Notes: generated by a model not told the origin, from the letters alone. Positions 1-8,767 are shown, numbered from the stretch's first letter. The stretch is 64,000 bases of DNA from Chryseobacterium sp. CH21 (GCF_004119445.1 NZ_QICI01000048.1:20678-84677); one strand, 5' to 3'. A program made the numbers and translations.

Positions 1-1020
1 CCCTACTCCTGAGGAATCGGGCTTATTGATTAAAGGCAGTAACATATTGGAAACCACCAATTCTCCTTCAGGGTTTGTATAAACATGGATTTCCAGAGGA
101 TTTACTTTAGAGGTTTGATTATGTTTAATGGCATTTTCAACCAGTAACTGTAAAGACAGCGGAAGGGTAAATCTTGATCTGTATTCTTCCTGAATATCTA
201 TTTTAAATACCACACCTTCCCCAATTCTTTTTTCAATCAGAAAAATGTAGGATTCTAAAAATTTGAGTTCCTCTTCTACAGCGATGATGTCTTTTTTGGA
301 ATTGACTAACAGGTATCTGTATACTCGCGCAAATTTCTCGGAATAATCATAGCCTAGCTGTTGATCTTCCAGGATAAGCTCTGACAACACGCTTAAATTA
401 TTGAAAATAAAATGTGGGTCTATCTGAAGCTTAAGCGCCTGAAGCTCTGCGGCCATAGCTGCCTGTTTATGTTTAGAAGCTCTTAGTTTATGGTGAGCAG
501 ATTCTACTGCTGTTCTTTTCCAGTTTTCCAATAAATAATCAACGGTATTAAATGCACTGATAATCAATGATATTACAATATTAGTTGCAATCCATTGTCC
601 CAGGAGTGTATATTCTTTGCGGGAATCCATTTCGGGTAATGTGACTGAGGTACAGTCTACAATGGCATTAATAATGATCACAATCATCACACTTCCCACG
701 ATCTGGAGCAAACACTGAATAAACAATCGTTTTATGGTTCTGTTTCTCCAGGGAAGCCACTTATTAAGTGTCTTGTCTATAAATATACTAACCTCTGAAA
801 TAATGATAGAAAAAAAGATAATCCAAGGCGCATCTTCCAGAATCATCTTCAGCGGAGCGTCCAGATATCTTTTCCAAACAGGGTTAAATGGATCAATAAG
901 ATAGGAAAAAAAACAGAACGTAACCACTGCTAAAGCCCAGATTACGAGCCTCCTTTTCATAGTGGAAAGAATCTTCTTATTTCGTACTATATTTTTCCTG
1001 ATGGTAGAAATCCTATTCAT
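1..1020 (-). CDS. LytS/YehU-type sensor histidine kinase, C-terminus cut off by the window edge
   Basis: The reading frame starts at an ATG (complement of 1018-1020) and stays open to base 1, so 340 codons are visible and the end is missing. The N-terminal half has several hydrophobic membrane segments. It is followed by the His_kinase signature QIDPHFIFNNLSVLSELI, with the phospho-accepting histidine in DPHF, then an N-box-like region (LLVENAIKHNQ) and, at the very edge, SSGVG, the start of the ATP-lid glycine motif. Kinases of this family usually work with a LytTR regulator. The partner would lie beyond the left edge. The family call is secure, the signal is unknown. Confidence 0.9.
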   Translation of the reverse strand, partial: MNRISTIRKNIVRNKKILSTMKRRLVIWALAVVTFCFFSYLIDPFNPVWKRYLDAPLKMILEDAPWIIFFSIIISEVSIFIDKTLNKWLPWRNRTIKRLFIQCLLQIVGSVMIVIIINAIVDCTSVTLPEMDSRKEYTLLGQWIATNIVISLIISAFNTVDYLLENWKRTAVESAHHKLRASKHKQAAMAAELQALKLQIDPHFIFNNLSVLSELILEDQQLGYDYSEKFARVYRYLLVNSKKDIIAVEEELKFLESYIFLIEKRIGEGVVFKIDIQEEYRSRFTLPLSLQLLVENAIKHNQTSKVNPLEIHVYTNPEGELVVSNMLLPLINKPDSSGVG

Positions 1021-1222
1021 ATCCGGGATTTTATGAATGTAAATATAGAAATAGATTTTATATGCGTATTCTCTATTTTAGGCGAGACCACCAAAACGAG
1101 GCCTGAAACGTAAAATAGCACACTTCAAATGGATGTGACGGTTCATCACCTGAAAAAGACATTTCATCATCATTTTATGCAACGTCACCTTATTTTTATG
1201 ATCTGAGAACTACGGTCTATCA

Positions 1223-1230
1223 TAGTTTTG
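1223..1230 (+). promoter_or_regulatory. Candidate -7 box TAGTTTTG for the universal stress gene
   Basis: The octamer matches the Bacteroidota -7 consensus TAnnTTTG and lies 19 bases before the ATG. No TTG is seen at the expected -33 spacing, so this is only a half-supported promoter. Confidence 0.4.
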
Positions 1231-1249
1231 TGGTATTAAATCCGGTACA

Positions 1250-2074
1250 ATGAAAACAATAATTGTCTGCACAGATTTTTCTCAGGAAGCTGAAAACGCT
1301 ACTCATTATGCTGCTTCTATGGCTAAAGAAAATAAATACAGGATTATCCTTTTTAATCTGCAAACCATTTCTATTCATGCTCTGAATGCTCAGGCTTCGG
1401 CTGATTTTTTCTACACTCAAACGCTTAAAAATCAGAAAAAACTGGAACATAAAGCAACAAAACTTAATGCTTTGTATGCTATAGAAACCGGGTACCATCT
1501 GGCTTCCGGCAATTTTATCGAAGAACTTGAAAACTGTATCCAGATTCATAAATGTGATTTTCTTGTGATGGGAATGGCAGAAAAAACTCTTGAGCAAAAG
1601 CTTTTAGGAAATAGTGTTACAAGGGCCATTCACAGGATTAAAAAGCCCATCTTAATTATTCCCGCACACATCGAATATACTGGAATCAGAAAAATCCTTT
1701 TTGCTTATGATACTCACAAAAGCATGACCTGGTCTGCCATGAATGATATTTATTATTTCATTAATGAATTCAATGCTGAGGTTGAGGTATTCAACGTAAG
1801 TGAAAGCCTGAAGGATTTTGCAGAGGTTATTCATGATATTGATCTGAACTCCGGATATGATCTGAACGACATTAAATACAGCTTTAAAATGATTCAATCC
1901 ATCGAAGTTATCAAGGCAATTGAAGAGGAAATAAGACTGACCAACCCTGATCTTCTGACAATGGTTCCATACAAATATAACCTTGTGGAATCTCTTTTCC
2001 ATCGAAGTAAAACAGCTATTATGGCTTACAAAAATAAAGTACCATTACTATCAATCCCCCTAAACATAGATTAA
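1250..2074 (+). CDS. Universal stress protein (UspA family), tandem-domain
   Basis: This 274-residue protein opens with the Usp strand IIVCTDFSQEAENATHYAASMA, here seen as TIIVCTDFS followed by an Ala-rich helix. The first domain (about 1-142) contains LVMGMAEKTLEQKLLGNSV, close to the usual GxxGx9G[ST] nucleotide-binding pattern, and ends in a strand KPILIIPA. Residues from about 148 (KILFAYDT) to the end form a second, more degenerate Usp domain. Two-domain Usp proteins are common in Bacteroidota and are cytoplasmic stress proteins of unclear biochemical role. The gene is a single transcription unit: a -7 box lies upstream and a strong terminator directly downstream. Confidence 0.85.
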   Translation: MKTIIVCTDFSQEAENATHYAASMAKENKYRIILFNLQTISIHALNAQASADFFYTQTLKNQKKLEHKATKLNALYAIETGYHLASGNFIEELENCIQIHKCDFLVMGMAEKTLEQKLLGNSVTRAIHRIKKPILIIPAHIEYTGIRKILFAYDTHKSMTWSAMNDIYYFINEFNAEVEVFNVSESLKDFAEVIHDIDLNSGYDLNDIKYSFKMIQSIEVIKAIEEEIRLTNPDLLTMVPYKYNLVESLFHRSKTAIMAYKNKVPLLSIPLNID

Positions 2075-2151
2075 GAATCAATAAAAATCTGTTCTCATTT
2101 GAATTATCCTTTTTCCCTTTAAGGGCTAAATTTTACACTTAATCTTGTTTT

Positions 2152-2190
2152 ACAGGACCAGAGAATTGATTTCCGGTCCTGTTTTTATTT
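2152..2190 (+). terminator. Intrinsic terminator after the universal stress gene
   Basis: Perfect 8-bp arms ACAGGACC (2152-2159) and GGTCCTGT (2175-2182) are followed by a T-rich run. Confidence 0.8.
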
Positions 2191-2262
2191 TAATTTCATA
2201 TTATTGCCAATAGAACAGAAAGCTTCTAAGGAATATTTTCTAATTAAAAAACAAAAACCATT

Positions 2263-2742
2263 ATGTCTTATCTTTTTTCTCAGTATAGATATTTAATTAT
2301 TTTCGTTTTATTTATTGGATGTATTCCATTCTCGGCGCAAAACAATAAAGAACAGAAAGATAACAGCAAACAATGTATGCAAAAGATGAAGCTGGTTTCA
2401 GATAAAATCGTTTTGGCTAAGAACAATTTTGAAATGTTTATTCCAACGGAAATAATCATAGATCCTCTTCAATCTACCATCATTACAAATGTTCGGAAAC
2501 CGAACAAACAGGAAAATATAGTAACTCACTTTATTATTAAGGAAATTAAATGCAATATGAATGAAGATATTACTTCAGGAAGTATAACTTATACGGTAAA
2601 AAGCAACAATCCAAATTCAGCTTATCCCCAAAACGGTTTTATCCTGAAAGCAACAAATGAAGGATTGTATTTTTTCAGCAGTACAGATCCTGCAGACGAT
2701 ACACCCGTAATGCCTATTCTGAAATTTGAAGTCATCAAGTAG
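2263..2742 (+). CDS. Small secreted protein of unknown function
   Basis: A 159-residue protein with a hydrophobic N-terminal segment (about residues 8-25, YLIIFVLFIGCIPFSAQ) that reads as a cleavable Sec signal ending near AQ. A cysteine in the signal core (IGC) is a weak lipobox alternative. The mature part is polar and beta-rich with no motif I recognise. It stands alone between a terminator and a convergent gene. It is probably a periplasmic or outer-surface protein restricted to this lineage. Confidence 0.65.
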   Translation: MSYLFSQYRYLIIFVLFIGCIPFSAQNNKEQKDNSKQCMQKMKLVSDKIVLAKNNFEMFIPTEIIIDPLQSTIITNVRKPNKQENIVTHFIIKEIKCNMNEDITSGSITYTVKSNNPNSAYPQNGFILKATNEGLYFFSSTDPADDTPVMPILKFEVIK

Positions 2743-2789
2743 TTCTTCCAAAGAAAAACACCTTAAAATGGAAGTTGGCAGACCATTTT

Positions 2790-3659
2790 TTAAGAAATCA
2801 AAGTGATTAATGCCTGATAGTAATTTTCTAATAGACGCGGATTCCCATTCAAAAATAAGTAGGGTTCTATCAATTCCAGCTCCATTAAATGAAATGAATT
2901 GTTGATTAAAACCCCATCCACTCTTGCATAAAGAGTTTCCTCCGGCAGACTTTTCAAATACAATCCCGCCTGTTCTATGTGTAATGGATCCGGTACAGGA
3001 TAACTGATGCTTCCACCATGATAATGCTGCACCCTGAAATCTCCCTGCTTAGGTGTTTTTAATGAGCAATGGCTATATTTTCCGTTAAAAAACAAAAATG
3101 ACCATTCTCCGTTTTTGATTTCCTCTACAAAAGGCTGCACCATATAATCCTGTTCTTTCAAAAGGGTTTCAATTTCTGCCGAACGTTCATCAAAATTATC
3201 TTTACTTACCGTAATGGTATTCTGTGCTCCGGCACTTACGCAGGGTTTTACAACCAGTTTCTCAGTATTAAAATGATCAAAAAAATGCCTTTTCAATACA
3301 GTTCCTTTTTCAAGATATTCTGCAGGAATTACCGGAAGTCCTTTTTCTGCAACATTTTTAAGATAGTGTTTATCACTATTCCACTGGATAATTCCGACGG
3401 GATTCAGGACCTTTACTCCTAATTTTTCAAGACTGTTCAGCCAGTTCAGAAATTCATGTAAATGATTATGATAATCCCATGGAGATTTAATGATAACGAC
3501 ATCATAACTGCTCCAAACTACATTGGGATCATTCCAGATGGTTGGAACAATGTCTAAGCCTTTATTGATTAAAAAATTAATCAGCTCTGTATCTTCATCA
3601 TTGGTTACCCCCTGTGAGAATCTTTCTTCTTTTTTATAACCTGTTATTGTGATTTTCAT
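2790..3659 (-). CDS. ATP-grasp domain protein, glutathione-synthetase/DcsG-like
   Basis: A 289-residue cytoplasmic protein. An N-terminal pre-ATP-grasp Rossmann-like part contains VVIIKSPWDYH, a hallmark of the DcsG-like subfamily. The central part has KLVVKPCVSAGAQNT (ATP-binding lysine and glycine-rich loop) and QPFVEEI, and the C-terminal part carries VDGVLINN and LMELELIEP, the Mg-binding acidic residues. ATP-grasp enzymes join a carboxylate to an amine or thiol through an acyl-phosphate; the substrate here cannot be read from sequence. No biosynthetic partner genes flank it, so a role in cycloserine-like chemistry is not supported. It reads toward the preceding gene with 47 bases between the stops. 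Confidence 0.8.
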   Translation of the reverse strand: MKITITGYKKEERFSQGVTNDEDTELINFLINKGLDIVPTIWNDPNVVWSSYDVVIIKSPWDYHNHLHEFLNWLNSLEKLGVKVLNPVGIIQWNSDKHYLKNVAEKGLPVIPAEYLEKGTVLKRHFFDHFNTEKLVVKPCVSAGAQNTITVSKDNFDERSAEIETLLKEQDYMVQPFVEEIKNGEWSFLFFNGKYSHCSLKTPKQGDFRVQHYHGGSISYPVPDPLHIEQAGLYLKSLPEETLYARVDGVLINNSFHLMELELIEPYLFLNGNPRLLENYYQALITLIS

Positions 3660-3873
3660 GCTTCTGCTTTGAATTTTTATTGGTGATTCAATTTCGGGAT
3701 ACCTTATAAATAAACAGAGACACAGATTTTTTTATTTTGAAGGGTACAATTGGAATATTTTCATAAAATAAAAACAAATCGATAGATCATATTCAACTGA
3801 ATATCAAAAAGTCGTAAATTTATTAATGGATAAAAACAGTGTTTTCCCTCTTTTTTATAGTTGTATCGTTAGC

Positions 3874-3881
3874 TAATTTTG
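3874..3881 (+). promoter_or_regulatory. Candidate -7 box TAATTTTG
   Basis: Matches TAnnTTTG and lies 25 bases before the ATG at 3907. The -33 element is not clear. Confidence 0.35.
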
Positions 3882-3906
3882 TTCAATAAAATTAAACACC
3901 ATAAAA

Positions 3907-4461
3907 ATGAAAACTTACTTTTTTACTAAGATTTTAACTCCTTTGTGTACAGCGCTTGTTCTGGCTTTTTGTCTGCTAAGCTGTACCCGTTGCTCCGAGC
4001 CACCTAAAGAACCCGTTAGTAACAGTTATAAAAAGAAACTGATCAGCTATCGTGAAGGCAGAGTTCTTTTTGATGAATACACAAGAACCAATCATGAAGT
4101 TCTTATGAAATCCAGAAATGGTGAACCCGACTCGCGATGGTACTGGTTCTCACTGGAAGATATGGAAGGTTATATAAAGTATGTAAAAGAAAATGCCAGG
4201 AAACAAAAATTAAAAAATCCGGGAATCAGGATTTACATGGGAAAATACCCATTGAATCATCCTAAAAACCGAATGGCAAAACCGGAATATGCAGGCTATC
4301 AGACTATATTTTTAGTTCCTACCGCCCAAAAACGAGAAAGAACCAATGCAATGGCCAGATCTGCCTCTACCGAAGAAAATACGGATGTACCTTCTATAGA
4401 ATCTATGAACATGACCAACCTGGCACCACCACCAAAAACGCTGTCAGGAACAATGCCTTAA
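3907..4461 (+). CDS. Putative lipoprotein of unknown function
   Basis: A 184-residue protein with a lysine-poor hydrophobic signal (about 8-26) ending in the lipobox LLSC, so it is probably lipid-modified and anchored in the periplasm or outer membrane. The mature part is basic and has a YWFSLEDMEGYIKYVKENA segment. I recall similar small lipoproteins in Chryseobacterium but no function. It is followed after 14 bases by a membrane protein gene, suggesting co-transcription with the downstream two-component pair. Confidence 0.7.
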   Translation: MKTYFFTKILTPLCTALVLAFCLLSCTRCSEPPKEPVSNSYKKKLISYREGRVLFDEYTRTNHEVLMKSRNGEPDSRWYWFSLEDMEGYIKYVKENARKQKLKNPGIRIYMGKYPLNHPKNRMAKPEYAGYQTIFLVPTAQKRERTNAMARSASTEENTDVPSIESMNMTNLAPPPKTLSGTMP

Positions 4462-4475
4462 AAAAACACAAAATT

Positions 4476-5119
4476 ATGAACTGGAATATTGAAACAGGGA
4501 AACAGATATCGATAATCATATCCATTATAGTAATGGTTTTAATGATTATCAAATATAGAAAAACCGGAAAAGAAAATTTGTTTTTTATCATTGGATATCT
4601 GTTGTTTTCCCTGATCGATATTTTCTGTTATTTCTATTTCAAGTTGACAAGCCTTCCTACGGACATCTTTTATGTGATTGGATTTTTAATGATTGTCTTT
4701 TTTTTGTATTTATTGTATTATTACCAATTACTGTATGTTCCGCTGCTCAAAAAGATGCAGATTATCATTCTGATTCTTTTTGTTCTTAACATTGCTTTCA
4801 TGTTTTATACAGAGGATGATCTGCTTCATCATTTTTCTTTTAATATGCTGTATGTAGACATTCTCCTGCTGTTATTTTCTATTATTTTGTTCCTGTACCA
4901 GACTTTCAATTCGGATAAGATACTGGGAATTAATAATTACCTGCCTTTCTGGATATCAGTGGCATTGCTGATTTTTTTATCGGAAGTATTCCGATTCTGT
5001 TTTTCAGAACTACGGTTTCAGAAAGTATTTATTTCTTCATTTTATTTATGCTGAATCTGATCAGCAACAGTATCCTGATATTCGGTTTATTAGGAAACAA
5101 ACAGGAAAAAACCCGATAA
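4476..5119 (+). CDS. Multi-pass membrane protein of unknown function, apparent frameshift near 5000
   Basis: The frame as written runs 192 codons to a stop at 5052-5054 with about five or six hydrophobic helices. The last part before that stop (from about 5010) is out of character. One extra T in the five-T run at 5000-5004 moves into a frame that gives another hydrophobic helix (YFFILFMLNLISNSILIF) and a charged tail ending in a TAA at 5117-5119, 13 bases before the next gene. I therefore give the end as 5119. It lies directly upstream of a sensor kinase that itself has only one membrane helix, so it may act with that kinase; this is inference. Confidence 0.6.
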
Positions 5120-5132
5120 ATGCTTCTTAGAT

Positions 5133-5903
5133 ATGGAAGAGAATAATTTGGTCATCATCTTCACCATTACTTTATTCATCATTGTTTTGACAATGATCTT
5201 CATCTATACGGTCTTTATCAAGAAAAAGACAACGCTGCTGATAGCTCAAAAGGAAAAAGATCTCCGGTTTGAAAAGGAACTGGCAACTTCACAGGTAGAG
5301 ATGAAAGAGCAAACCTTAAACTACATCGGGCAGGAATTGCATGATGATCTGGGACAAAAACTTTCTGTGGTCCGGCTTCGTCAAAACCAACTGATTACCA
5401 AATTAAAAAGTTCAGAAAAAGAAGACCTGATTGAGCTGAATGAATTATTAGGGGAATGTATACAGGACATCCGAAATCTATCCAAAACATTGATTACCGA
5501 GCAAATTATTCATTTCGGACTGGCAGAATCCATAGAAAGAGAGGTCAGCAGGATCAAAAAACTGAAATTATTAAAAATAGAATTCATCACTCAAAAGCAG
5601 GATATTGATATTACTCCTAAACATGGTCTCATCCTTTTCAGGATCGTCCAGGAAAGCATCAACAATATTCTGAAACACTCCAAAGCCAAAAATGTTTCCA
5701 TACAGATGGAAGATGACTGTGAAAAACTACACATCAGTATTTCCGATAATGGAAGAGGCTTTGATACCAGCAGTATTCAAGACGGCTCCGGATTGAAAAA
5801 TATGGAACTGCGGGCCAAACTGATTCATGCTGAATTGTCTATACACTCAGAACTGAATAAAGGAACACAAACTTTGATAACCTATCACAAAAATTTATTA
5901 TGA
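5133..5903 (+). CDS. NarL-type sensor histidine kinase (HisKA_3 / HATPase_c)
   Basis: A 256-residue kinase with one N-terminal transmembrane helix (about 7-29), a coiled-coil-like linker, the HisKA_3 box GQELHDDLGQKLS with the phospho-accepting His70, and a C-terminal ATPase domain with an N-box (IVQESINNILKHS) and the DNGRGFD G1 box. It lacks an extracellular sensor domain, so input may come from a partner such as the membrane protein just upstream. Its stop overlaps the start of the response regulator by four bases, so the two are translationally coupled. Confidence 0.93.
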   Translation: MEENNLVIIFTITLFIIVLTMIFIYTVFIKKKTTLLIAQKEKDLRFEKELATSQVEMKEQTLNYIGQELHDDLGQKLSVVRLRQNQLITKLKSSEKEDLIELNELLGECIQDIRNLSKTLITEQIIHFGLAESIEREVSRIKKLKLLKIEFITQKQDIDITPKHGLILFRIVQESINNILKHSKAKNVSIQMEDDCEKLHISISDNGRGFDTSSIQDGSGLKNMELRAKLIHAELSIHSELNKGTQTLITYHKNLL

Positions 5904-6544
5904 AAACTATTCCCATAGCGATCGTTGATGATCATACCTTAATCTCCAAAGCACTGGAGAATATGATCACAGAAAACACTCAATATCGGGTAATTATGAA
6001 TCATCCCAACGGAGAAGAATTTATTGCAGGTGTGGAAAAAGCTTCTGAATTACCCGCTGTAGTACTGATGGATGTTAATATGCCTTATAAAAATGGTATA
6101 GAAACGACAGAATGGCTTACCGAGCATTATCCTGATATAAAAGTGATTGCTTTGACGATGGATGATGATGAAAAAGTGCTCATCAGAATGCTGAAAGCAG
6201 GTGCCAAAGGATATCTGCTGAAAGATATGCAGCCTTCTATTCTCTTTCAGGCAATAGATACTGTATTCGAAAAAGGAAGCTTTTATACAGATTTCGTTGC
6301 CCAAAAATTATTGAAAGTAAAAACAGAGGAAATGAAAAATGCTTCCCTCCTTTCCGAACTGAAAGACAGAGAAAAAGAGTTTATAAAATGGGCCTGCAGT
6401 GAACTTACCTACAAAGAAATTGCAGACAAGATGTGTTTGAGCCCTAAAACCATTGACGGCTATAGAGATTCGGTTTTTGTAAAACTGGATATAAAAAACA
6501 GAGCGGGGCTGGTTCTTTTTGCCTTGAAACATGATCTGTGCTGA
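5900..6544 (+). CDS. NarL/FixJ-family response regulator
   Basis: A 214-residue DNA-binding regulator. The receiver domain (about 4-125) has the acidic pair near residues 10-11, phospho-acceptor Asp58 in VVLMDVNMP, Thr at ALTMDD and Lys in GYLLKDM. The LuxR-type helix-turn-helix (about 148-208) contains LTYKEIADKM and SPKTIDGYRDSVFVKL. Its cognate kinase is the gene directly upstream (four-base overlap). A terminator follows, so the protease genes further down are a separate unit; control of those genes by this regulator is possible but not shown. Confidence 0.94.
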   Translation: MKTIPIAIVDDHTLISKALENMITENTQYRVIMNHPNGEEFIAGVEKASELPAVVLMDVNMPYKNGIETTEWLTEHYPDIKVIALTMDDDEKVLIRMLKAGAKGYLLKDMQPSILFQAIDTVFEKGSFYTDFVAQKLLKVKTEEMKNASLLSELKDREKEFIKWACSELTYKEIADKMCLSPKTIDGYRDSVFVKLDIKNRAGLVLFALKHDLC

Positions 6545-6609
6545 TTGAATAGTCCAACTTTTTAAACTCATTTATTATTCTATAAAAACATCTTTACATT
6601 CTTTTTACG

Positions 6610-6640
6610 AATCCGGCAGCTTTTCAAGCTGCCGGATTTT
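6610..6640 (+). terminator. Intrinsic terminator after the two-component operon
   Basis: Arms AATCCGGCAGCTT and AAGCTGCCGGATT enclose a three-base loop and run into a T stretch. Confidence 0.85.
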
Positions 6641-6761
6641 CAATTACATAACAATCTCATTTACAAACAAAAAGGTGTTTTACCTTTTTCAAAATACGGT
6701 TTTCTCCTCTGTTTTCGTCCCTCAGAATGATGGAATTTTGTCATAGAAAAAAACACCAAAA

Positions 6762-6795
6762 GGCAGAACCCGAAAAGCCGAAACAGAGTAGGGAA
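6762..6795 (+). promoter_or_regulatory. Leader element, copy 1, upstream of the caspase gene
   Basis: The stretch reads GGCAGAACCCGAAAAGCC, then a short spacer and AGAGTAGGG, ending about 21 bases before the caspase ATG. A very similar stretch precedes the protease gene (7676-7708). The repetition only in these two untranslated leaders suggests shared post-transcriptional or transcriptional control. Function unknown. Confidence 0.5.
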
Positions 6796-6814
6796 TATTT
6801 TCAAAACTAATACA

Positions 6815-7660
6815 ATGAAAAAAGCACTTATCGTAGGTATTAATGATTATGCACCCATCGGATACGGAGGTCCGGATCTTAACGGTTGTGTAAATGATGC
6901 GAGAGATATGGCAAACACATTGGTGATCTGTGGTTTTAGTCCGGCAAAGATTAAAATCCTGACCAATCAAAATGCCACAAGAGCGAATATATTGAACTAT
7001 CTGAAATCCATGATCAGCACAAGCGTAAAAGGAGATTCTCTTGTTTTTTATTATTCGGGACACGGAACCAGAGTGGCGAATATCGGATCAGATCTGGAAC
7101 TGGATGGCCTGGACGAAGCCATCTGTCCACATGATTATGCCAATAACGGCGTTATTCGTGATGATGATTTTAAAACGGTTCTCAGCAAGCTAAAGGCCGG
7201 AGTGAATATGGAAGTTATTTTCGACTGCTGTTATTCCGGAACAGGAACCCGAAAAATGGATCTGGGACTGGAAGCGGATTTTCTTAATGAAACGGCCCGT
7301 TATATTCCGCCAATGCTGGAAGATGAATTTTATCTGACGTATGCCAGTGAAATGGAGGCTTCTAAAAGTTCAAAAAAATCAACTGTATTGACTAAAGCAT
7401 TAGTCCCTGTTGCCGGAATGAATCATACATTATGGGCCGCCGCGAAAGACAATCAGGTATCTATGGAAGGTAATATGAGTGGACAAATACGAGGATATTT
7501 CACCTATCATTTCTGTAAAATATTACGAGCTACGAATGGAAGCATTGTAAGAAAAACACTTGACAAACAGGTTGCTATCGCCTTAGCTGCAATGGGAGCA
7601 GCGCAAATTAACCAGACAGAAAGCATTACTGCAGAATTTTCACAAAAAATATTCACTTAA
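6815..7660 (+). CDS. Caspase-like cysteine protease (peptidase C14, metacaspase-like)
   Basis: A 281-residue stand-alone C14 domain. The N-terminus KALIVGINDY is the first caspase strand and LNGCVNDARDM the usual helix after it. The catalytic dyad is His83 in YYSGHGT and Cys139 in FDCCYSG. Asp-rich DLELDGLDEAICPHD follows the histidine, as in metacaspases, whose calcium-dependent members cleave after Arg or Lys. There is no signal peptide, no second domain (no NACHT, TIR or WD40) and no membrane helix, so it appears to be a soluble cytoplasmic protease. It is followed after 67 bases by a serine protease gene with a matching leader. Bacterial caspase-like proteins are often effectors or activators in conflict and regulated death pathways (established for some families, not for this one). 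Confidence 0.9.
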   Translation: MKKALIVGINDYAPIGYGGPDLNGCVNDARDMANTLVICGFSPAKIKILTNQNATRANILNYLKSMISTSVKGDSLVFYYSGHGTRVANIGSDLELDGLDEAICPHDYANNGVIRDDDFKTVLSKLKAGVNMEVIFDCCYSGTGTRKMDLGLEADFLNETARYIPPMLEDEFYLTYASEMEASKSSKKSTVLTKALVPVAGMNHTLWAAAKDNQVSMEGNMSGQIRGYFTYHFCKILRATNGSIVRKTLDKQVAIALAAMGAAQINQTESITAEFSQKIFT

Positions 7661-7675
7661 CCATAAAACTATACC

Positions 7676-7708
7676 GGCGGAATCCGAAAAGCCATCAAAA
7701 GAGTAGGA
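7676..7708 (+). promoter_or_regulatory. Leader element, copy 2, upstream of the serine protease gene
   Basis: GGCGGAATCCGAAAAGCC, a spacer and AGAGTAGGA, ending about 20 bases before the first ATG. The first 18 bases match copy 1 with two substitutions, and the AGAGTAGG block is identical with a one-base difference in spacer length. Confidence 0.5.
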
Positions 7709-7727
7709 ACACACTAGATTAAAAATA

Positions 7728-8744
7728 ATGATCATGTCAAAAATTGAAAACAACAACCCAATGACTGCTGAAGAGGTTTTAAGACTTAGAACTGTAAAAG
7801 CAAAATCATCTGAAAAACCATCAGCTATTGAAAAATTATTCAACCAGGCTCCGGCTATGGAAACTATTAACGGAAGAACTTTTCCTAAAGGGATGAAAAC
7901 TATAGGAATGCCTATGGACGAAAAAACAGCAGAAAACAGATCTCTGGAAACTGACCATTTCTACCCTACCCATGCTGATTTTGAATACAATCCCAAACTG
8001 GAACCTAAAAAAGACCGAAAACCTAAGTTCATTGAAAGAGATTCTTTCCTGACTCCGGAAAATGCACGAACTATTTTTGGAGCAGATCAAAGAAAGGTAT
8101 ATAATTCTACAGCCTATCCGTGGAGATGTGTAGGAAGAGTAGAAAGTTCTTTAGGATCAGGAAGCGGCGTGATGATCGGGCCAAGACACCTCCTTACCTG
8201 TTCTCATATTGTAGACTGGAAGCCCAATAATACAACAGGATGGCTGAAATTCACGCCAATGTATTATAACGGAAGTGCTCCGTACGGAACGGCTTGGGGT
8301 ACACTAACCTATTACAAGTATAAAGTAGCTGGCCCTACCATCGACTCTACAGAAATCCAATATGATTATGTAGTGATTGTCTTAGACAGACCTATCGGAA
8401 ACAGTACAGGCTGGTTAGGCTCAAAATCATACTCTGACTCATGGGATGGAGGTGCTTACTGGACTCACGCAGGATATCCGGGAGACCTTACAGGAACGCA
8501 AAGACCAACCTACCAAACGGGAATTGCTCTGGATGGAGACTTCTGGAGTGCAGATGACAACGAAAGCATGAGCCATAAAGCAGATATATGGCCTGGACAA
8601 AGCGGAGGCCCTTTCTGGGGATATTGGGACGGTTCTCCATATGCTGTGGCTACTCAAAGCGCGCATAATCCAAGTGATAATTTTGCAAGTGGCGGCTCAG
8701 ATTTAGTCAACCTGGTCATCCGAGCGAGAAATGAACATCCTTAA
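7728..8744 (+). CDS. Glutamyl-endopeptidase-like serine protease (trypsin fold, S1B) with a pro-segment and no signal peptide
   Basis: A 338-residue protein (or 336 if the ATG at 7734 is used). The C-terminal domain from about residue 118 resembles Bacillus glutamyl endopeptidases: RKVYNSTAYPW at the expected mature start, SGSGVMIGPRHLLTCSH with catalytic His160, YDYVVIVLDRPIGN with Asp213, and PGQSGGP with Ser292. Residues 1-115 form a polar, charged pro-like region (LRLRTVKAKSSEKP, PKKDRKPK) with many Lys/Arg. There is no hydrophobic signal segment, unlike secreted family members. Proteases of this type need a free, processed N-terminus, so this could be a cytoplasmic zymogen activated by another protease, for example the adjacent caspase. 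That link is inference. Confidence 0.87.
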   Translation: MIMSKIENNNPMTAEEVLRLRTVKAKSSEKPSAIEKLFNQAPAMETINGRTFPKGMKTIGMPMDEKTAENRSLETDHFYPTHADFEYNPKLEPKKDRKPKFIERDSFLTPENARTIFGADQRKVYNSTAYPWRCVGRVESSLGSGSGVMIGPRHLLTCSHIVDWKPNNTTGWLKFTPMYYNGSAPYGTAWGTLTYYKYKVAGPTIDSTEIQYDYVVIVLDRPIGNSTGWLGSKSYSDSWDGGAYWTHAGYPGDLTGTQRPTYQTGIALDGDFWSADDNESMSHKADIWPGQSGGPFWGYWDGSPYAVATQSAHNPSDNFASGGSDLVNLVIRARNEHP

Positions 8745-8767
8745 TTTATTTTTTTAGTTTCAATAAG

